DNA of 60,861 nucleotides from Hydrogenophaga sp. (GCF_030158645.1 NZ_JAOASO010000048.1:1-60861); one strand, 5' to 3'; counted from the first letter of the stretch, positions 30,426 to 41,800 are shown. Notes: a model not told the origin generated them from the letters alone. Made by a program: numbers and translations.

Positions 30426-31919
30426 ATGACCCCCCCGATTTCACCCCAAACCCTGACCTTCTGGCGCCGCGGCCAGGCCGTGGCACTGGACAACGTGCCC
30501 CCCGATCGCACCCTGCTGGAGGTGCTGCGCGAAGACCTGGCCTGCACCGGCACCAAGGAAGGCTGTGGCGAAGGCGATTGCGGCGCCTGCACCGTGGTGC
30601 TGGGGGAAGCGGTGGCTGGGCAGTTGCAATACAAGGCCGTCAACAGCTGCATCCGGCTGGCGCATTCGGTGCAGGGCATGGCGGTGTGGACGGTGGAAGA
30701 CCTGGCCTCGGCCAGTGGCGAACTGCATCCTGCGCAGGAAGCCATGGTGCAGTGCCATGGCAGCCAGTGCGGGTTCTGCACACCGGGCTTCGTCATGAGC
30801 CTGTTCGGCATGTACCAGAACAGTGGAGGAAAACCCGTCGACCGCGCCCAGGCCGCCGCCGACCTCTCGGGGAACCTGTGCCGCTGCACCGGCTACCGGC
30901 CCATCTTCGACGCGGCGCAGCAGATGGGCCGCCTGCCCCTGCCCGCCGGCTGTGGCGTGAACGAACCGGTGGTGGTGGCCGCGCTGGAGGCTTTGGGCGA
31001 GCGCCCCGCTCCCCCGGCCGACGGCGCCTACATGCGCCCCACCACCCTGGCCCACCTGCTGCAGGCGCGCAGCGCGCACCCGCAAGCCCAGGTGGTGGCC
31101 GGTTGCACCGACGTGGGCCTGTGGGTCACCAAGCAACACAAGCGCTTCGCCCAGGTGCTCGACGTGACCGCCACCGAGGAACTGCGCCGCGTGGAAACCT
31201 ACCCGCACCACATCGCCATCGGCGCGGCGGTTTCGCTGCACCAGGCCTACGCCGCCCTGGTGAGCGAGCGCCCGCCACTCCAACCCTTCGCCCAACGCTT
31301 CGCCGGCCTGCCGGTGCGCAACTCGGGCACCCTGGGCGGCAATGTGGCCAACGGCTCACCCATCGGTGACAGCATGCCACTGCTGATGGCGCTGGGCGCC
31401 AGCGTGGTGCTGATGCGCTGGGATGCGAAGCGCAACGCCGTGGCCCACCGCGAACTGCGGCTGGAAGACCTGTACACGGGCTACCGCACCAACGTGATGA
31501 AGCCGGACGAGCTGCTGTGCTGGATCAAGGTGCCGCGGCCGGTGGACAACGAATTCCTGCGCGTCTACAAGATCAGCAAACGCTTCGACGACGACATCTC
31601 CGCCGTGTGCCTGGCCATCCACATGACGCTGGTCGACGGCCAGGTGGGCACCATCGCCATCGGCGCCGGCGGCGTGGCCGCCACGCCGGTGCGCGCTCGC
31701 CAGACCGAAGCCGCCCTGCTCGGCCAGGCCTGGAACGCCGACACCGTGATGGCCGCCGTGGCCACGCTGCGCGCCGAGTTCCAGCCCATCAGCGACATGC
31801 GCGCCAGCGCCGCCTACCGCCAGACCGTGCTGGGCAACCTGCTGCAACGCTTCTGGCTGGAAAGCCAGGGCCTGCAGGCAATCAACCTTGAGTCGGTGTC
31901 GGTGGAGGCCCTGGCATGA
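30426..31919 (+). CDS. xdhA: Xanthine dehydrogenase small subunit (2Fe-2S and FAD)
   Basis: A 497-residue subunit. Two [2Fe-2S] domains: CTGTKEGCGEGDCGAC (residues about 42-57) and the C..C (QCGFC) with CRCTGYRP. The FAD-binding domain follows from about residue 195 (VVAGCTDVGLWVTK; GGNVANGSPIGDSMP). It oxidises hypoxanthine/xanthine with XdhB and passes electrons to NAD. It overlaps xdhB by ATGA and diverges from the LysR gene. Confidence 0.97.
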   Translation: MTPPISPQTLTFWRRGQAVALDNVPPDRTLLEVLREDLACTGTKEGCGEGDCGACTVVLGEAVAGQLQYKAVNSCIRLAHSVQGMAVWTVEDLASASGELHPAQEAMVQCHGSQCGFCTPGFVMSLFGMYQNSGGKPVDRAQAAADLSGNLCRCTGYRPIFDAAQQMGRLPLPAGCGVNEPVVVAALEALGERPAPPADGAYMRPTTLAHLLQARSAHPQAQVVAGCTDVGLWVTKQHKRFAQVLDVTATEELRRVETYPHHIAIGAAVSLHQAYAALVSERPPLQPFAQRFAGLPVRNSGTLGGNVANGSPIGDSMPLLMALGASVVLMRWDAKRNAVAHRELRLEDLYTGYRTNVMKPDELLCWIKVPRPVDNEFLRVYKISKRFDDDISAVCLAIHMTLVDGQVGTIAIGAGGVAATPVRARQTEAALLGQAWNADTVMAAVATLRAEFQPISDMRASAAYRQTVLGNLLQRFWLESQGLQAINLESVSVEALA

Positions 31920-34225
31920 ACGCGCCCGACACCCTCACCGCCCTGACCACCGCCAGCCCACGCGCCGCCGGCGTCTCGCGCCACCACGAAAGCGCGCGCG
32001 CCCAAGTGGCCGGCGGCGCCACCTACATCGACGACATCCCCGAGGTGCGCGGCACGCTGCACGCCGCGCCCATCTGCTCGCCCGTGGCCCACGGCCGCCT
32101 GCGCGGCATCGACGCCAGTGCGGCGCTGGCCCTGCCCGGCGTGCGCGGCATCGTGGATGCGCGCGACATCCCGGGCGACCCGGTGCTCGCCGCCTTCAGT
32201 CACGACGAACCCGTGTTCGCCAACGACCTCGTGCAGTTCACCGGCCAGGTGGTGGCCCTGCTGCTGGCCGACGACACCATGACCGCGCGCCGCGCCGCGC
32301 GCCTGGTGAAGCTCCACATCGAGCCCCTGCCCGCCGTGATCAGCGTGCACGAAGCCCACGCGCTGGAAAGCTATGTGTTGCCGCCGGTGCATGTGAAACG
32401 CGGCGATGCAGCCGCTGCCCTGAAGCGCGCGCCGCAGGTGCTGGAGGGCACTTTTGAAGTGGGTGGCCAGGAGCACTTTTACCTGGAAGGCCAGATCGCC
32501 TACGTGCTGCCGCTGGAGCAGAACCAGTGGTGGATCCACACCAGCACGCAGCACCCCGGCGAGGTGCAGCATTGGGTGTCGCATGCGCTGGGCATTGCCA
32601 ACCACGCGGTCACCGTGGAATGCCGGCGCATGGGCGGCGGCTTCGGCGGCAAGGAAACGCAGGCCGGCCACCTGGCCGTGTGGGCCGCCATCGCCGCGAA
32701 CAAACTGCAACGCCCGGTGAAGCTGCGGCTGGACCGCGACGACGACTTCATGATCACCGGCAAGCGCCACCCCTTCGCCTACCACTACCGCGCCGGGTTC
32801 GATGCCAGCGGCCTGCTCTGCGGGCTGGAACTGGAGATGCTGGCCAATTGCGGCTTTTCAGCCGACCTCTCCGGCCCCGTGGCCGACCGCGCCATCTTCC
32901 ACGCCGACAACGCCTACTTTCTGGAAGACGTGTCGATTGCGAGCTACCGCTGCAAGACCAACACCCAGAGCCACACCGCGTTTCGCGGCTTCGGCGGCCC
33001 GCAAGGCGTGATCGTGATCGAACGCATCCTGAGCGACATCGCGCGCCAGCTCGGGCTGGACCCTTTGGATGTGCGGCTGCGCAACCTCTACGGCATTGAG
33101 ACGCGCAACGTCACCCACTACCAGATGAAAGTGGAGGACAACATCCTTGAACCGCTCATGACCACGCTGGCCACCACCAGCCGCTACCGCGAGCGCCGCG
33201 AACAGATCAGCGCCTGGAACGCCAGAAGCCCGGTCATCAAAAAAGGCATTGCACTCACGCCGGTGAAGTTCGGCATCAGCTTCACCGCCACGCTGTTCAA
33301 CCAGGCCGGCGCGCTGGTGCACGTGTACACCGACGGCAGCGTGCAGGTGAACCACGGCGGCACCGAGATGGGCCAGGGCCTCAACACCAAGGTGGCCGCC
33401 ATCGTGGCCGACGAGCTGGGCGTGCCGTTCGAGCAGGTCATGTCCACCGCGGCCGACACCAGCAAGGTGCCCAACGCCAGCGCCACCGCCGCCAGCGCCG
33501 GCACCGACCTCAACGGCCGCGCGGCCCAGTTTGCCGCGCGCCACGTGCGCGACAACCTCGCCGCCTTTGTGGCCGGGCTCGACGGCTGCGGCGCCGGTGC
33601 CGTGAGGTTTGAAGCCGGCCAGGTGATCACGCCCAAGACCACGCGCACGTTCAACGACGTGGTGCACGCCGCCTACGCCAACCGCATCCAGCTCTGGAGC
33701 GACGGTTTCTACCGCACGCCCAAGATCCACTACGACAAGACCACCATGCAGGGCCGACCGTTCTATTACTTCGCGTACGGCGCCGCGGTGACCGAAGTCG
33801 CCATCGACACCCTGACGGGTGAGAGCCGCGTGCTCAAGGTCGACATCCTTCACGACGTGGGCCGCAGCATCAACCCCGCCATCGACATCGGGCAAATTGA
33901 AGGCGGCTTCGTGCAAGGCATGGGCTGGGTGACGACGGAGCAACTGGTGTGGAACGACAAGGGCACCCTGCAGACCCACGCCCCCAGCACCTACAAGATC
34001 CCCGCCACCGGCGACATTCCCGAACACTTCCAGGTGGACCTCTGGCCCGAGCCCAACCGGGAAGACAACGTGCATGGCAGCAAAGCCGTGGGCGAACCTC
34101 CGTTCATGCTGGCGATCAGCGTGTTTGAAGCGCTGCGCGATGCGGTGGCGCAGGCGGGCGGGCAGCCGCAGGGGATGCACGCGCCGGGGACGGCGGAAGA
34201 GGTGTTGAAGGCCGTGCAGCGATAA
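31916..34225 (+). CDS. xdhB: Xanthine dehydrogenase molybdopterin-binding subunit
   Basis: A 769-residue Mo-cofactor subunit. GGGFGGKETQ holds the active-site Gln, AFRGFGGPQG the substrate-positioning Arg, and KAVGEPPFMLA the catalytic Glu near the C terminus; all are intact. The usual accessory gene xdhC, needed to insert sulfurated molybdenum cofactor, does not follow; the next gene is convergent. Confidence 0.97.
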   Translation: MNAPDTLTALTTASPRAAGVSRHHESARAQVAGGATYIDDIPEVRGTLHAAPICSPVAHGRLRGIDASAALALPGVRGIVDARDIPGDPVLAAFSHDEPVFANDLVQFTGQVVALLLADDTMTARRAARLVKLHIEPLPAVISVHEAHALESYVLPPVHVKRGDAAAALKRAPQVLEGTFEVGGQEHFYLEGQIAYVLPLEQNQWWIHTSTQHPGEVQHWVSHALGIANHAVTVECRRMGGGFGGKETQAGHLAVWAAIAANKLQRPVKLRLDRDDDFMITGKRHPFAYHYRAGFDASGLLCGLELEMLANCGFSADLSGPVADRAIFHADNAYFLEDVSIASYRCKTNTQSHTAFRGFGGPQGVIVIERILSDIARQLGLDPLDVRLRNLYGIETRNVTHYQMKVEDNILEPLMTTLATTSRYRERREQISAWNARSPVIKKGIALTPVKFGISFTATLFNQAGALVHVYTDGSVQVNHGGTEMGQGLNTKVAAIVADELGVPFEQVMSTAADTSKVPNASATAASAGTDLNGRAAQFAARHVRDNLAAFVAGLDGCGAGAVRFEAGQVITPKTTRTFNDVVHAAYANRIQLWSDGFYRTPKIHYDKTTMQGRPFYYFAYGAAVTEVAIDTLTGESRVLKVDILHDVGRSINPAIDIGQIEGGFVQGMGWVTTEQLVWNDKGTLQTHAPSTYKIPATGDIPEHFQVDLWPEPNREDNVHGSKAVGEPPFMLAISVFEALRDAVAQAGGQPQGMHAPGTAEEVLKAVQR

Positions 34226-34267
34226 GAGGTGGGCAGCGACCGCCGTCGGCAGCGCTCCCACGGCCAA

Positions 34268-34290
34268 GGCGCGTTGCAACGCAACGCGCC
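34268..34290. terminator. Hairpin between convergent xdhB and FN3 lipoprotein genes
   Basis: A 9-bp perfect stem GGCGCGTTG/CAACGCGCC with a 5-base loop, no T tract, midway in the 82-base gap between convergent genes. Confidence 0.5.
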
Positions 34291-34307
34291 AGCCCGCTGG
34301 GCGAGGA

Positions 34308-35633
34308 TCACTTCACGTCGATGTCGATGAAGACCTCGGTGTCGGACACCCGGGTGCCGTTGGAAACGGTTTTCATGAAGGTGTTGTTGACCGGGTTCCC
34401 GACGCCGAACGATGAGGTCGGATCCAGCTTGAAGGTCACGCGGTATTTGCCGGCGATGGAGCCCGAGGTCGCCGGATCCCAGACAAAGCCGTAGGTGAAG
34501 TTGCCGGACACCGGGATTTCACCGGAGAGCTTGTTGAGGCCGTCGGGGAATGCCGGATCAAACAAGGCCTGATTCACCACCAGAGGCCCGGTGGGCAGAC
34601 CGCCCGCGTCCAGCTTCTGAAGCGTCAGACGGGCGTTGGTCGCGAAGACAAAGGCGGTGGTGGCGGTGGTGGCCACCCCCGTGGTCCCCTGCAACTCGTT
34701 CGTTCCCGATCCCGACAACAGCAACATCGGGTAGACCGTCATGGGGGTGGCGGTCACGTCCTTGCTCAGCACCATTTCGATCCGGATCTTGGCAGACGAA
34801 CTGAGGCTGGCGCTGGACAGGTTGTCGCCCCAGTTGGCGTTCACTTCCTGGTCCACTCCATTGGCTTTGGCCCACTCGCCTTGCCAGGTGTTGATCGACT
34901 TTTGTTCGTAATACAGCGGGTTGATCTTGGACACCTGGGGCAAGTAAGGCAGCGTGGTCTGGGGGACCGTGAGAGCCTGCATGGCGGTCACTTCGGTGGC
35001 CAGCGGGCGCAGCCCCGTGTTGTGGTCGATGGCGGTCAAGTCGCTGATGGTCCAGCTCTTGGCGGGATCCAGGGCCAGGTTCGTGATGCCGATGTCGTCA
35101 GCAAAGACCAGCGCCGCTGAAAAGTTGTTGCCGTAGGTGGCGGGCACCGGTGGCCCCGTCACCGAGTCGCTGGCCACGGCAGATGGCGTCTCGCCGCCCG
35201 CGTTCTTGGCGGTGACCACGTAGTAGTACGTGGCGTTGGCCCCTGGCAAACCGATGTCGGTGTGGCTGTAAGGCGTGGTCTGGGCCGCGACCGCAGGGAT
35301 CGACGCGACCAGATTGGCCGGGGCAACCAACGCGGTCGCGTTGGTGGTCGCGGTGGTGCTGCGGTAAATCTCGAAACTGTCCGGCAGGCCGGTGCTCGCC
35401 GAGACCGCTGGCGGCGACCACACCAGGGTGGCCACGTTCTCGCCCCCGGTCACCGTCAAGCCGGTGGGCGCGCCGGGCGCGGCAACCGTCACCGGCGGCG
35501 GTGGTGCCGTCGCGTCGGATGAACCGCCACCACAGCCGGAGAGTGAGAAGGCCGCAACGGATGCCAGGGCAAGCGCGGCAACACCGTTCAAGAACCGGTG
35601 CCAGCGAGAAGGGTCTGTCTGGAACGTTTTCAT
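34308..35633 (-). CDS. Fibronectin type III domain lipoprotein
   Basis: A 441-residue exported protein with AAGGAG before the ATG. Lipobox LSGC (C34), a Thr/Pro linker, one FN3 domain (about 50-160: GAPTGLTVTGGENVATLVW ... YYYVVTAKNAGGETP), then an unrecognised domain of about 270 residues beginning YGNNFSAALVFADDIGITNL. It is encoded beside the coiled-coil protein and divergent from the JDVT-CTERM protein, so a common surface role is likely. Confidence 0.8.
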   Translation of the reverse strand: MKTFQTDPSRWHRFLNGVAALALASVAAFSLSGCGGGSSDATAPPPPVTVAAPGAPTGLTVTGGENVATLVWSPPAVSASTGLPDSFEIYRSTTATTNATALVAPANLVASIPAVAAQTTPYSHTDIGLPGANATYYYVVTAKNAGGETPSAVASDSVTGPPVPATYGNNFSAALVFADDIGITNLALDPAKSWTISDLTAIDHNTGLRPLATEVTAMQALTVPQTTLPYLPQVSKINPLYYEQKSINTWQGEWAKANGVDQEVNANWGDNLSSASLSSSAKIRIEMVLSKDVTATPMTVYPMLLLSGSGTNELQGTTGVATTATTAFVFATNARLTLQKLDAGGLPTGPLVVNQALFDPAFPDGLNKLSGEIPVSGNFTYGFVWDPATSGSIAGKYRVTFKLDPTSSFGVGNPVNNTFMKTVSNGTRVSDTEVFIDIDVK

Positions 35634-35800
35634 GGTGAATCTCCTTGGTTAAAACACAACGGGATATCGGGGCCGGGAACGCCCGGCCAGTGGTGGCCCC
35701 GGGTCTTGGCAACGGCCACTGAAACGGCTTGAAGCCTGTTCGGTTCGTCGCGATGGCCGCTCGAACCAGCGCACCACACGGCTGCGGGTGCCAACATCGG

Positions 35801-36298
35801 TCAGCGCGTTTTGAGCTCGTCCCGCAGCCTCAGGTGCAGCTCCTCTTGAGCCTTCAACTGGTCACGGGTTTTCATCTCGGCCTGCTCCTGCAGCTTCAAC
35901 TGGTCCAGCGACTGCAGATGAAGCTGTTCCTGGGTCTGCAACTGATCACGGTCGCGGGTCTGGTCCTGGGTCTTGAGCTGGTCGCGGGTCTGCGTGAGCA
36001 GACGGTCTTGCGTTTTGAGCTGATCGCGCGTGGCGCTGAGCAGGCGGTCCTGGGTCTTGAGCTGATCCCTGGTGCGCAACAGCCACTGTTCCTGGGTCTT
36101 GAGCTGTGCCTGCGTGTGAAGCCGGTCCTGCTGTGCCGCCATGGCGCCAGAACCAGCCCCAGGGCCAGCCCCGGGGCCGGTACCTCCCGCACCGCCGCCA
36201 CCCCCTGCGCCACCGCCGCCGCCGGCAGGCCAGGCGGGTGCCGCCAGAGAAACGGCGAGGGCGAATGCAACAAAAAACACAGGCAAGGGCTTGTTCAT
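35801..36298 (-). CDS. Exported protein with 14-residue coiled-coil repeats
   Basis: A 165-residue protein with GAGGA before the ATG. Sec signal peptide (about 1-25), a Gly-rich linker (26-52), then seven units of roughly LKTQDRLLxxTRDQ (residues 66-161); one unit is two residues short. Two heptads per unit predict a long, highly charged helix or coiled coil. I do not recognise a family. It stands between the FN3 gene (same strand) and the divergent surface-protein gene. Confidence 0.75.
   Translation of the reverse strand: MNKPLPVFFVAFALAVSLAAPAWPAGGGGGAGGGGGAGGTGPGAGPGAGSGAMAAQQDRLHTQAQLKTQEQWLLRTRDQLKTQDRLLSATRDQLKTQDRLLTQTRDQLKTQDQTRDRDQLQTQEQLHLQSLDQLKLQEQAEMKTRDQLKAQEELHLRLRDELKTR
35816..36103. 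repeat. 42-bp tandem repeat in the coiled-coil gene
   Basis: About seven imperfect 42-bp units encode the 14-residue repeat; one unit has lost six bases in frame. The conserved part of the unit encodes LKTQ and RDQ. Confidence 0.75.
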
Positions 36299-36571
36299 GG
36301 GGTGTCCTCAGAGATTGAAGTTGGGTGCTTGTGCCGGTTCGGGTCTGGTGACGCGTGTCGTGCAAACCTCGACCTGCAGTGTTCGCCCGCCGAGCCCGCG
36401 GAGCATTGAGCGCACGCAAGGCAAGGCTTCGCCAGACCCGAATCGGTGTGTTGCCCAGGCGATCTCGGGCCACAACCTGCGGATCGCTTGAGCCTGCTCA
36501 ATCGCACCCGCACCGCCCCTCTGGAAACTGAATCACAAGCTTCTTACAGCCGTTTACACAGGAGGGCGAGC

Positions 36572-38848
36572 ATGGCTTTCAGATTCAGAGGCGTCGGGGT
36601 GTTGGGTGCCTGCGTGGTCACAGGCGTGGTGCTGGCCGCCACACTCATCACGATCCAGCCGCCTTTCGCGCTCAGCGAAGGCAGTTCGGGCGACAAACCC
36701 AAGGTCCAGCGCGCCAGCGACGGCACGCTGGTCGTCGTCTATGGCGACAACCCGGTGGGTGCGGGCACGGTCTACGACGTGAAGGCCCGGACCGAGCGCC
36801 TGGCGCGCGACGTGTTCGTGAAAACCTGCAAGCCCGGCGCCACGAAGTCCTGCGACAAGCTGGCCGACTGGTCGCCACCGATCAACCTCTCCAGCTCGGC
36901 TCTGCAGCTGAGCACCGGGGTGTTCGACTGGCGCGGCACCCTGGGCGAGCCCGCCAGTTACCCGGGCGACATTGACAAGGCCAACATCAAGACCAGCGGC
37001 CCGGTCATGGTGGTCACCTGGGTCAGCAAACACTGCCCCGACGGCGATCTGGCCACCGCCGACCTGCAGCCCCCGGTGCAGCGCGGTGTGCGCTACCTGG
37101 AGCGGGATGGCGGCCGTGTCGTGCCGTTTTCCTGCATGTGGGTGGCGTGGTCCACCAACAGCGGCGCCAGCTGGAAACCCGCCGTGCAGCTGAGCACCGG
37201 CGTGCGCGACGCCATCCAGGACGCGAGCAATGGCGGCTTCAACAGCGAAACCCGCAAAGGGCAGATCAACATCTCCTGGCAGGAAGACCCGGTCGGCCTG
37301 AAGCTGGGCGAGGCCGACGGCCCGGGCGATGGCGCATCCGGCGCCAACGTGTCGATGGGCACCGACATCTGGTACACGTGGGCCACGGTGGATTTGAGCG
37401 ACAACGCCGCCTCACCACCGGTCACCAGCAACGACTTCGTGCTCGCCCCGCCGGCGCGCCTGACCGACAACCACCTGTTCGACGGCATCGACGTGACCAC
37501 CGACACCAACGCGGTGTTGGAGGGCAACGCCACCGAGGTAAGCCCGACCACCATCGAGTCGGGCGACGCGGGCGCATCGCGCGCCAACATCGGCATGGTG
37601 GGCAACCAGGCGCTGGTGGCGTATGAGGAGACCAAGGCCGCCGCCGGCGCGTCCAGCGGCAAGTTCATCCGGTACCACAGCTTCACCTTCAACAAGCCCA
37701 CGCCGGTGGCGGGTGACGCGACGTCGAACGACCCCCGGGGTTGCGTGATTTCCGATCCGCTGCGCAACGCGCGCCGCGTGCGCTTCCTCACCCAGAGCCC
37801 GGCCGATGCGGGCGCTGGCGGGGTGCAGCTCGCGGTGTTCTGGAAAGAAGGGCTGGCCGACAAGGGCGGCGCCTCCGACATCGTGCTGCGCCAGGCCATC
37901 GGTCCCGACGCCACCACCGTGTCGGTCAAGCCCGTGCACCTGCAGCCGGTGGTGGACACCGCGTGTGCCACCTCGGCCTACGCCGAGGCCGCGGCGCTCA
38001 CCAGCGCGCGGGCCACCAACATCAGCAGCCGCAGCGCGGTGGCCACCGCCGCCGACAACGGGCTGGTCGACGACACCGAGCGCAACAACACCGAGAACGC
38101 GCTGGCCCACCGTGGTGTGCTGCGCGGACGCGATCTGTGGCTGGGCTACTCCTACACCCGCGATCTGGCGCTGCTCGACGCGCAGCAGGACAACTACAAC
38201 TTCTGGATCCGCCAGTTCAACGTGGACACAGGCGCCTGGAGCCTGCCGTCCAACGTGACACGCATCACCGACACGCGCATCAATGTGCGCGAGCCGCGCA
38301 TCTTCGGCACACCCAAGAGCAACCCCGGCGCCTGCCCCAGCGGCCAGCCCGACGATCCGCTCACCACCGACAAGACCCAGTGCCAGAACACCGACGTGGT
38401 GTTCCTCGCCTGGGGCACGCAGGAGAACGTGCCGCTGAGCGACCCCGACGGCGGCGACGACCTCGGCGTCTACATCACGCAGAGCAGCGACGCTGGCCGC
38501 CACTTTGCCACCCCGGTGCGCTATTCCACCGCCCAGGGTTCGCTGTTCCAGGACGACGAATCGGCCTTCGAGGCACAGATCGTCACCCGCCCCGACGGCA
38601 CGCGCTTCTTCGGCGTGTGGAACCAGGCCGATGCCGCCAGCGGCAAGACCGTGGCCGAGTACGCCAGCGGTGACGTCGCCACCGTGCCCGACCCGGCACC
38701 ACCGGCACCGGTGGACGAAGGCGGTGGCTGCACCGCCGCCACCGGCCAGCGTCCTCTGGATCCTGCGCTGCCGGTGCTGGCCTGTTTCGCCCTGATCGGT
38801 CTCGCTCTGCGGCGCGTGCGCGCCCGGCGGGCCGCACCGGGACGTTGA
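36572..38848 (+). CDS. Large exported protein with JDVT-CTERM-like sorting tail
   Basis: A 758-residue protein with GGAGG six bases before the ATG. N-terminal signal or anchor (about 8-30), a large beta-rich region resembling 'choice-of-anchor O' proteins, a Pro-rich linker, then a C-terminal tail: GGGC (C720), DPALPVL, a hydrophobic stretch and RRVRARR. This Gly-Gly-Gly-Cys, DP.LP, TM, Arg cluster fits the JDVT-CTERM sorting signal as I remember it. The matching MrtJ-type protease gene lies 3.3 kb downstream. It is probably surface-anchored after processing. Confidence 0.75.
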   Translation: MAFRFRGVGVLGACVVTGVVLAATLITIQPPFALSEGSSGDKPKVQRASDGTLVVVYGDNPVGAGTVYDVKARTERLARDVFVKTCKPGATKSCDKLADWSPPINLSSSALQLSTGVFDWRGTLGEPASYPGDIDKANIKTSGPVMVVTWVSKHCPDGDLATADLQPPVQRGVRYLERDGGRVVPFSCMWVAWSTNSGASWKPAVQLSTGVRDAIQDASNGGFNSETRKGQINISWQEDPVGLKLGEADGPGDGASGANVSMGTDIWYTWATVDLSDNAASPPVTSNDFVLAPPARLTDNHLFDGIDVTTDTNAVLEGNATEVSPTTIESGDAGASRANIGMVGNQALVAYEETKAAAGASSGKFIRYHSFTFNKPTPVAGDATSNDPRGCVISDPLRNARRVRFLTQSPADAGAGGVQLAVFWKEGLADKGGASDIVLRQAIGPDATTVSVKPVHLQPVVDTACATSAYAEAAALTSARATNISSRSAVATAADNGLVDDTERNNTENALAHRGVLRGRDLWLGYSYTRDLALLDAQQDNYNFWIRQFNVDTGAWSLPSNVTRITDTRINVREPRIFGTPKSNPGACPSGQPDDPLTTDKTQCQNTDVVFLAWGTQENVPLSDPDGGDDLGVYITQSSDAGRHFATPVRYSTAQGSLFQDDESAFEAQIVTRPDGTRFFGVWNQADAASGKTVAEYASGDVATVPDPAPPAPVDEGGGCTAATGQRPLDPALPVLACFALIGLALRRVRARRAAPGR

Positions 38849-38899
38849 GACGGTTCCCGATCTTTTTCCCCCGATTTTTTCCACCTCAAAGGAATTCTC

Positions 38900-41800
38900 A
38901 TGACCTTCCGACCTCTTCAATCGTTGGTGCGGCGTCCGCTGTGGACCGCCGGCCTGACGGCGGTGTGCGCCGCCGCAGCGGTGGCCACCGGCTGCGGCGG
39001 TGGTGGTGGCGGTGGTGCTGCCGACAGCGCCGCCGTCACACCCACCACCATCATCGAAGCCAACATCGACACCTTGGCCACGCAGGTGGGCGGCGGTACG
39101 CAGGACGTGGAGCTCTACAACGACGGCACGGCCGACTGGACGCTCTACACCATGGCCAACCGTTTCGCGGCCACGCCCATCGGCATGAGCAAGGGCGCGG
39201 TGACCGAGATCGCCATGCCGGGCGCCATCCAGCACATCACCGTGGTCAAGGGGTATGGCGGTCAGAACTACGCCTTGCTCTCCATGGGCAGCAAAGGCAT
39301 CGGCGTGGTGAACATCACCAACCCGGCGGCCATGGTCCACGTGCGCACCATGAGCGTGAGTTACCTGCCGCCCGAGTACACCTACTCCGACGGCGGCGGC
39401 ACCATCTTCACCGAGGCCGCAGCGGCCGCACCGCTCGCAGACGGGCCAGTGACCGACCTGCTGGTGGACGACCGGGGAACACCCGAAACCACCGACGACG
39501 AACTGTTCGTGGCCAACGGCGCCTTCGGCATCCAGAGCACGAAGCTCTCCCACCTGCTCGGCGCAGCTGCAGACGGCGTGCTCACCATCGACGGTGCGCA
39601 GGCCTGGACGATGAAGTACGCCGGTGAGAACCCCTGGGGTGGGCCGATGAGCCTCCAGCAGCATGGCGGTCGTCTGTACGCCGCGCTGGGATTCCTCGGT
39701 GTGGGCATCTACGACCCGACCACCCTCGCTCGACAGGGCGCCTACAACCTCTACACCGACTGCGCCAACAGCCAGCAGGAGGACTGGTTCGGCTTCCCCC
39801 ACCGCAAACCCGCCTGCAACACCGCCTTGCTGGCCAGCCCGGCCTACAAGGACGCCGACGGCATGCCCACCTATGAGCAGGCCGCCGCCGAGCTGGGTGA
39901 CAAGAACAGCCTGGGTGCCTACCCGTGGGCCGAGTTCGACCGCTACGGCAAGTACTACTACAACGCCCGCAGCCTGGACCTGGTGGACCTGCCCGGCGGC
40001 AAGACCATGGCCTACGTGGCGTACTCGCTCGGCGGCCTGGTGGCCGTGGACGTGACCACGGCGGGGGCTCCGGTCTACGCCGGCTACGTGCCCGCCGCAC
40101 CGGCCCATGGTCCCGACGAACCACCGGTCAATGTGGACAAGAAAGGCATCTTGTCGCACTTCGGCTCCGGCATGCTCAAGGAAGCCGGCGTGATGAACGT
40201 GCGCGTGGTACCCGATCCCGACGACGGCACGAAATTCCACGCCTACTACACCGACCACTTCGCCGGACTGGTGGTGGTCAAGGGCGCGGAAGCACCGGGC
40301 GCGCAGTGGCGCAACGGCAGCTACAACAACGACACCGACCCCCGGGTCTTCTGGCCCGATTACGAGTTCGTGAAGTCTTACGACATGACACCGGTGCCCG
40401 TGGGGGACGAATCGATGCCGAAGTTCCTCACGGCGGTGAACGGCAACTACACCGCGCCGGTGATGCTGGTCACCGGTGAGATCAACGGCCACGGCGGATC
40501 GCTCTTCATGGTCGCTGGCAACACGAAGGCCAGCGGGCAGGTGGACGTGGTCGAGTCGTCGGGCGCCGGTGGTGTGAGCTTCGTCGACATCATCGACCTC
40601 CAGGGCGCCGGGGTGGCGGTGGCCAACCGTTTCGCGGTGCCGGTGAACCTGGTCAGCACCAACGAGGTGGGCGCGGCCGAGGACGGCTCGGCCAGCCAGC
40701 CCATCGCCATCGGCCACGCCGAAGGTGTGACGGTGTCGGGCAACCACCTCTACCTGGGCGACGGCCCGCACGGCATGAGCGTCTGGCGCATCGCCGATGG
40801 CCTCAACCCCATCGACGACCTTCATCTGGTGGCCAACACGCTGCAGAGCGAGTACCCCACCGGCGACACCGTGCTGCCCACGCCGCACGCGTTCAAGGTG
40901 GCTTTCGGTGCCGACCCGACACAGGCCTATGTGATGAGCCAGAGCCTGGGCATGCGCCGCGTCAACGTCTCGGCCGTCACCAGCGGCGCCGCGCAGGTGG
41001 GATCGCCCGCTTTGCTCAACGCCAAGGGCGGCATCTTCGAGCACAACACCGAGGCCGGCAACGTGGGCGCGGTGAAGATCACCGGACAGGACCACGCGTA
41101 TGGCGTGACCTTCCGGGGCAAGTACGCGATCGTGGCCGACGGCGACAACGGCCTGAGCGTGTACGACACCACCGCCGACCCGGGCACCGGCACCCACGTG
41201 GCCGCCAACATCGGCGACTCCGAAGGCACCAGCGGCAAGCCACCACTGGGTCGCGCGGCCACCGTCAAGCTCTGGACGAACAGTGCCACCCAGCGCACCT
41301 ATGCGGTGGTGGCAGCGGGCTCCTACGGCGTCTCGGTGGTCGACATGACGGACTTCTTCGCCACCGGACTGGCGTCGGATCTCAACGTGGCCGAGCATCT
41401 GATCAAGACCTTCGAGCCGCTCAAGGCCGACGACGACAACGCCTTCGGCTCGGCCGACGGCAAGAGCGTGGACGTGCACGTGGTCGGTGACATGGCCTAC
41501 TTCAGCTACGACAGCTTCGGCCTGGTGGCCTACCGCATGGCCGACCTGATCCGCCCCGCCACGTTGGAGCGCCCGGCGGTGGTGCCGGCGGGCCAGGCGC
41601 CCGACGCCTGCCTGGCCGTGACCGACGTGACCAAGCTCAGCGCCAAGCAGGGCGGTGTGGCCGAATGCCGTCCCGCAGCGGCCGGCTACTTCAAGCTGCA
41701 GAAGCTCGCCGGGTATGAAAGCGTGGACGGCGGTGCGCTCTACATGACGCCCCAGCTCTTCCCCGCCAACCAGCTGCTGAGCAACGGCGCCGGCTCGGTC

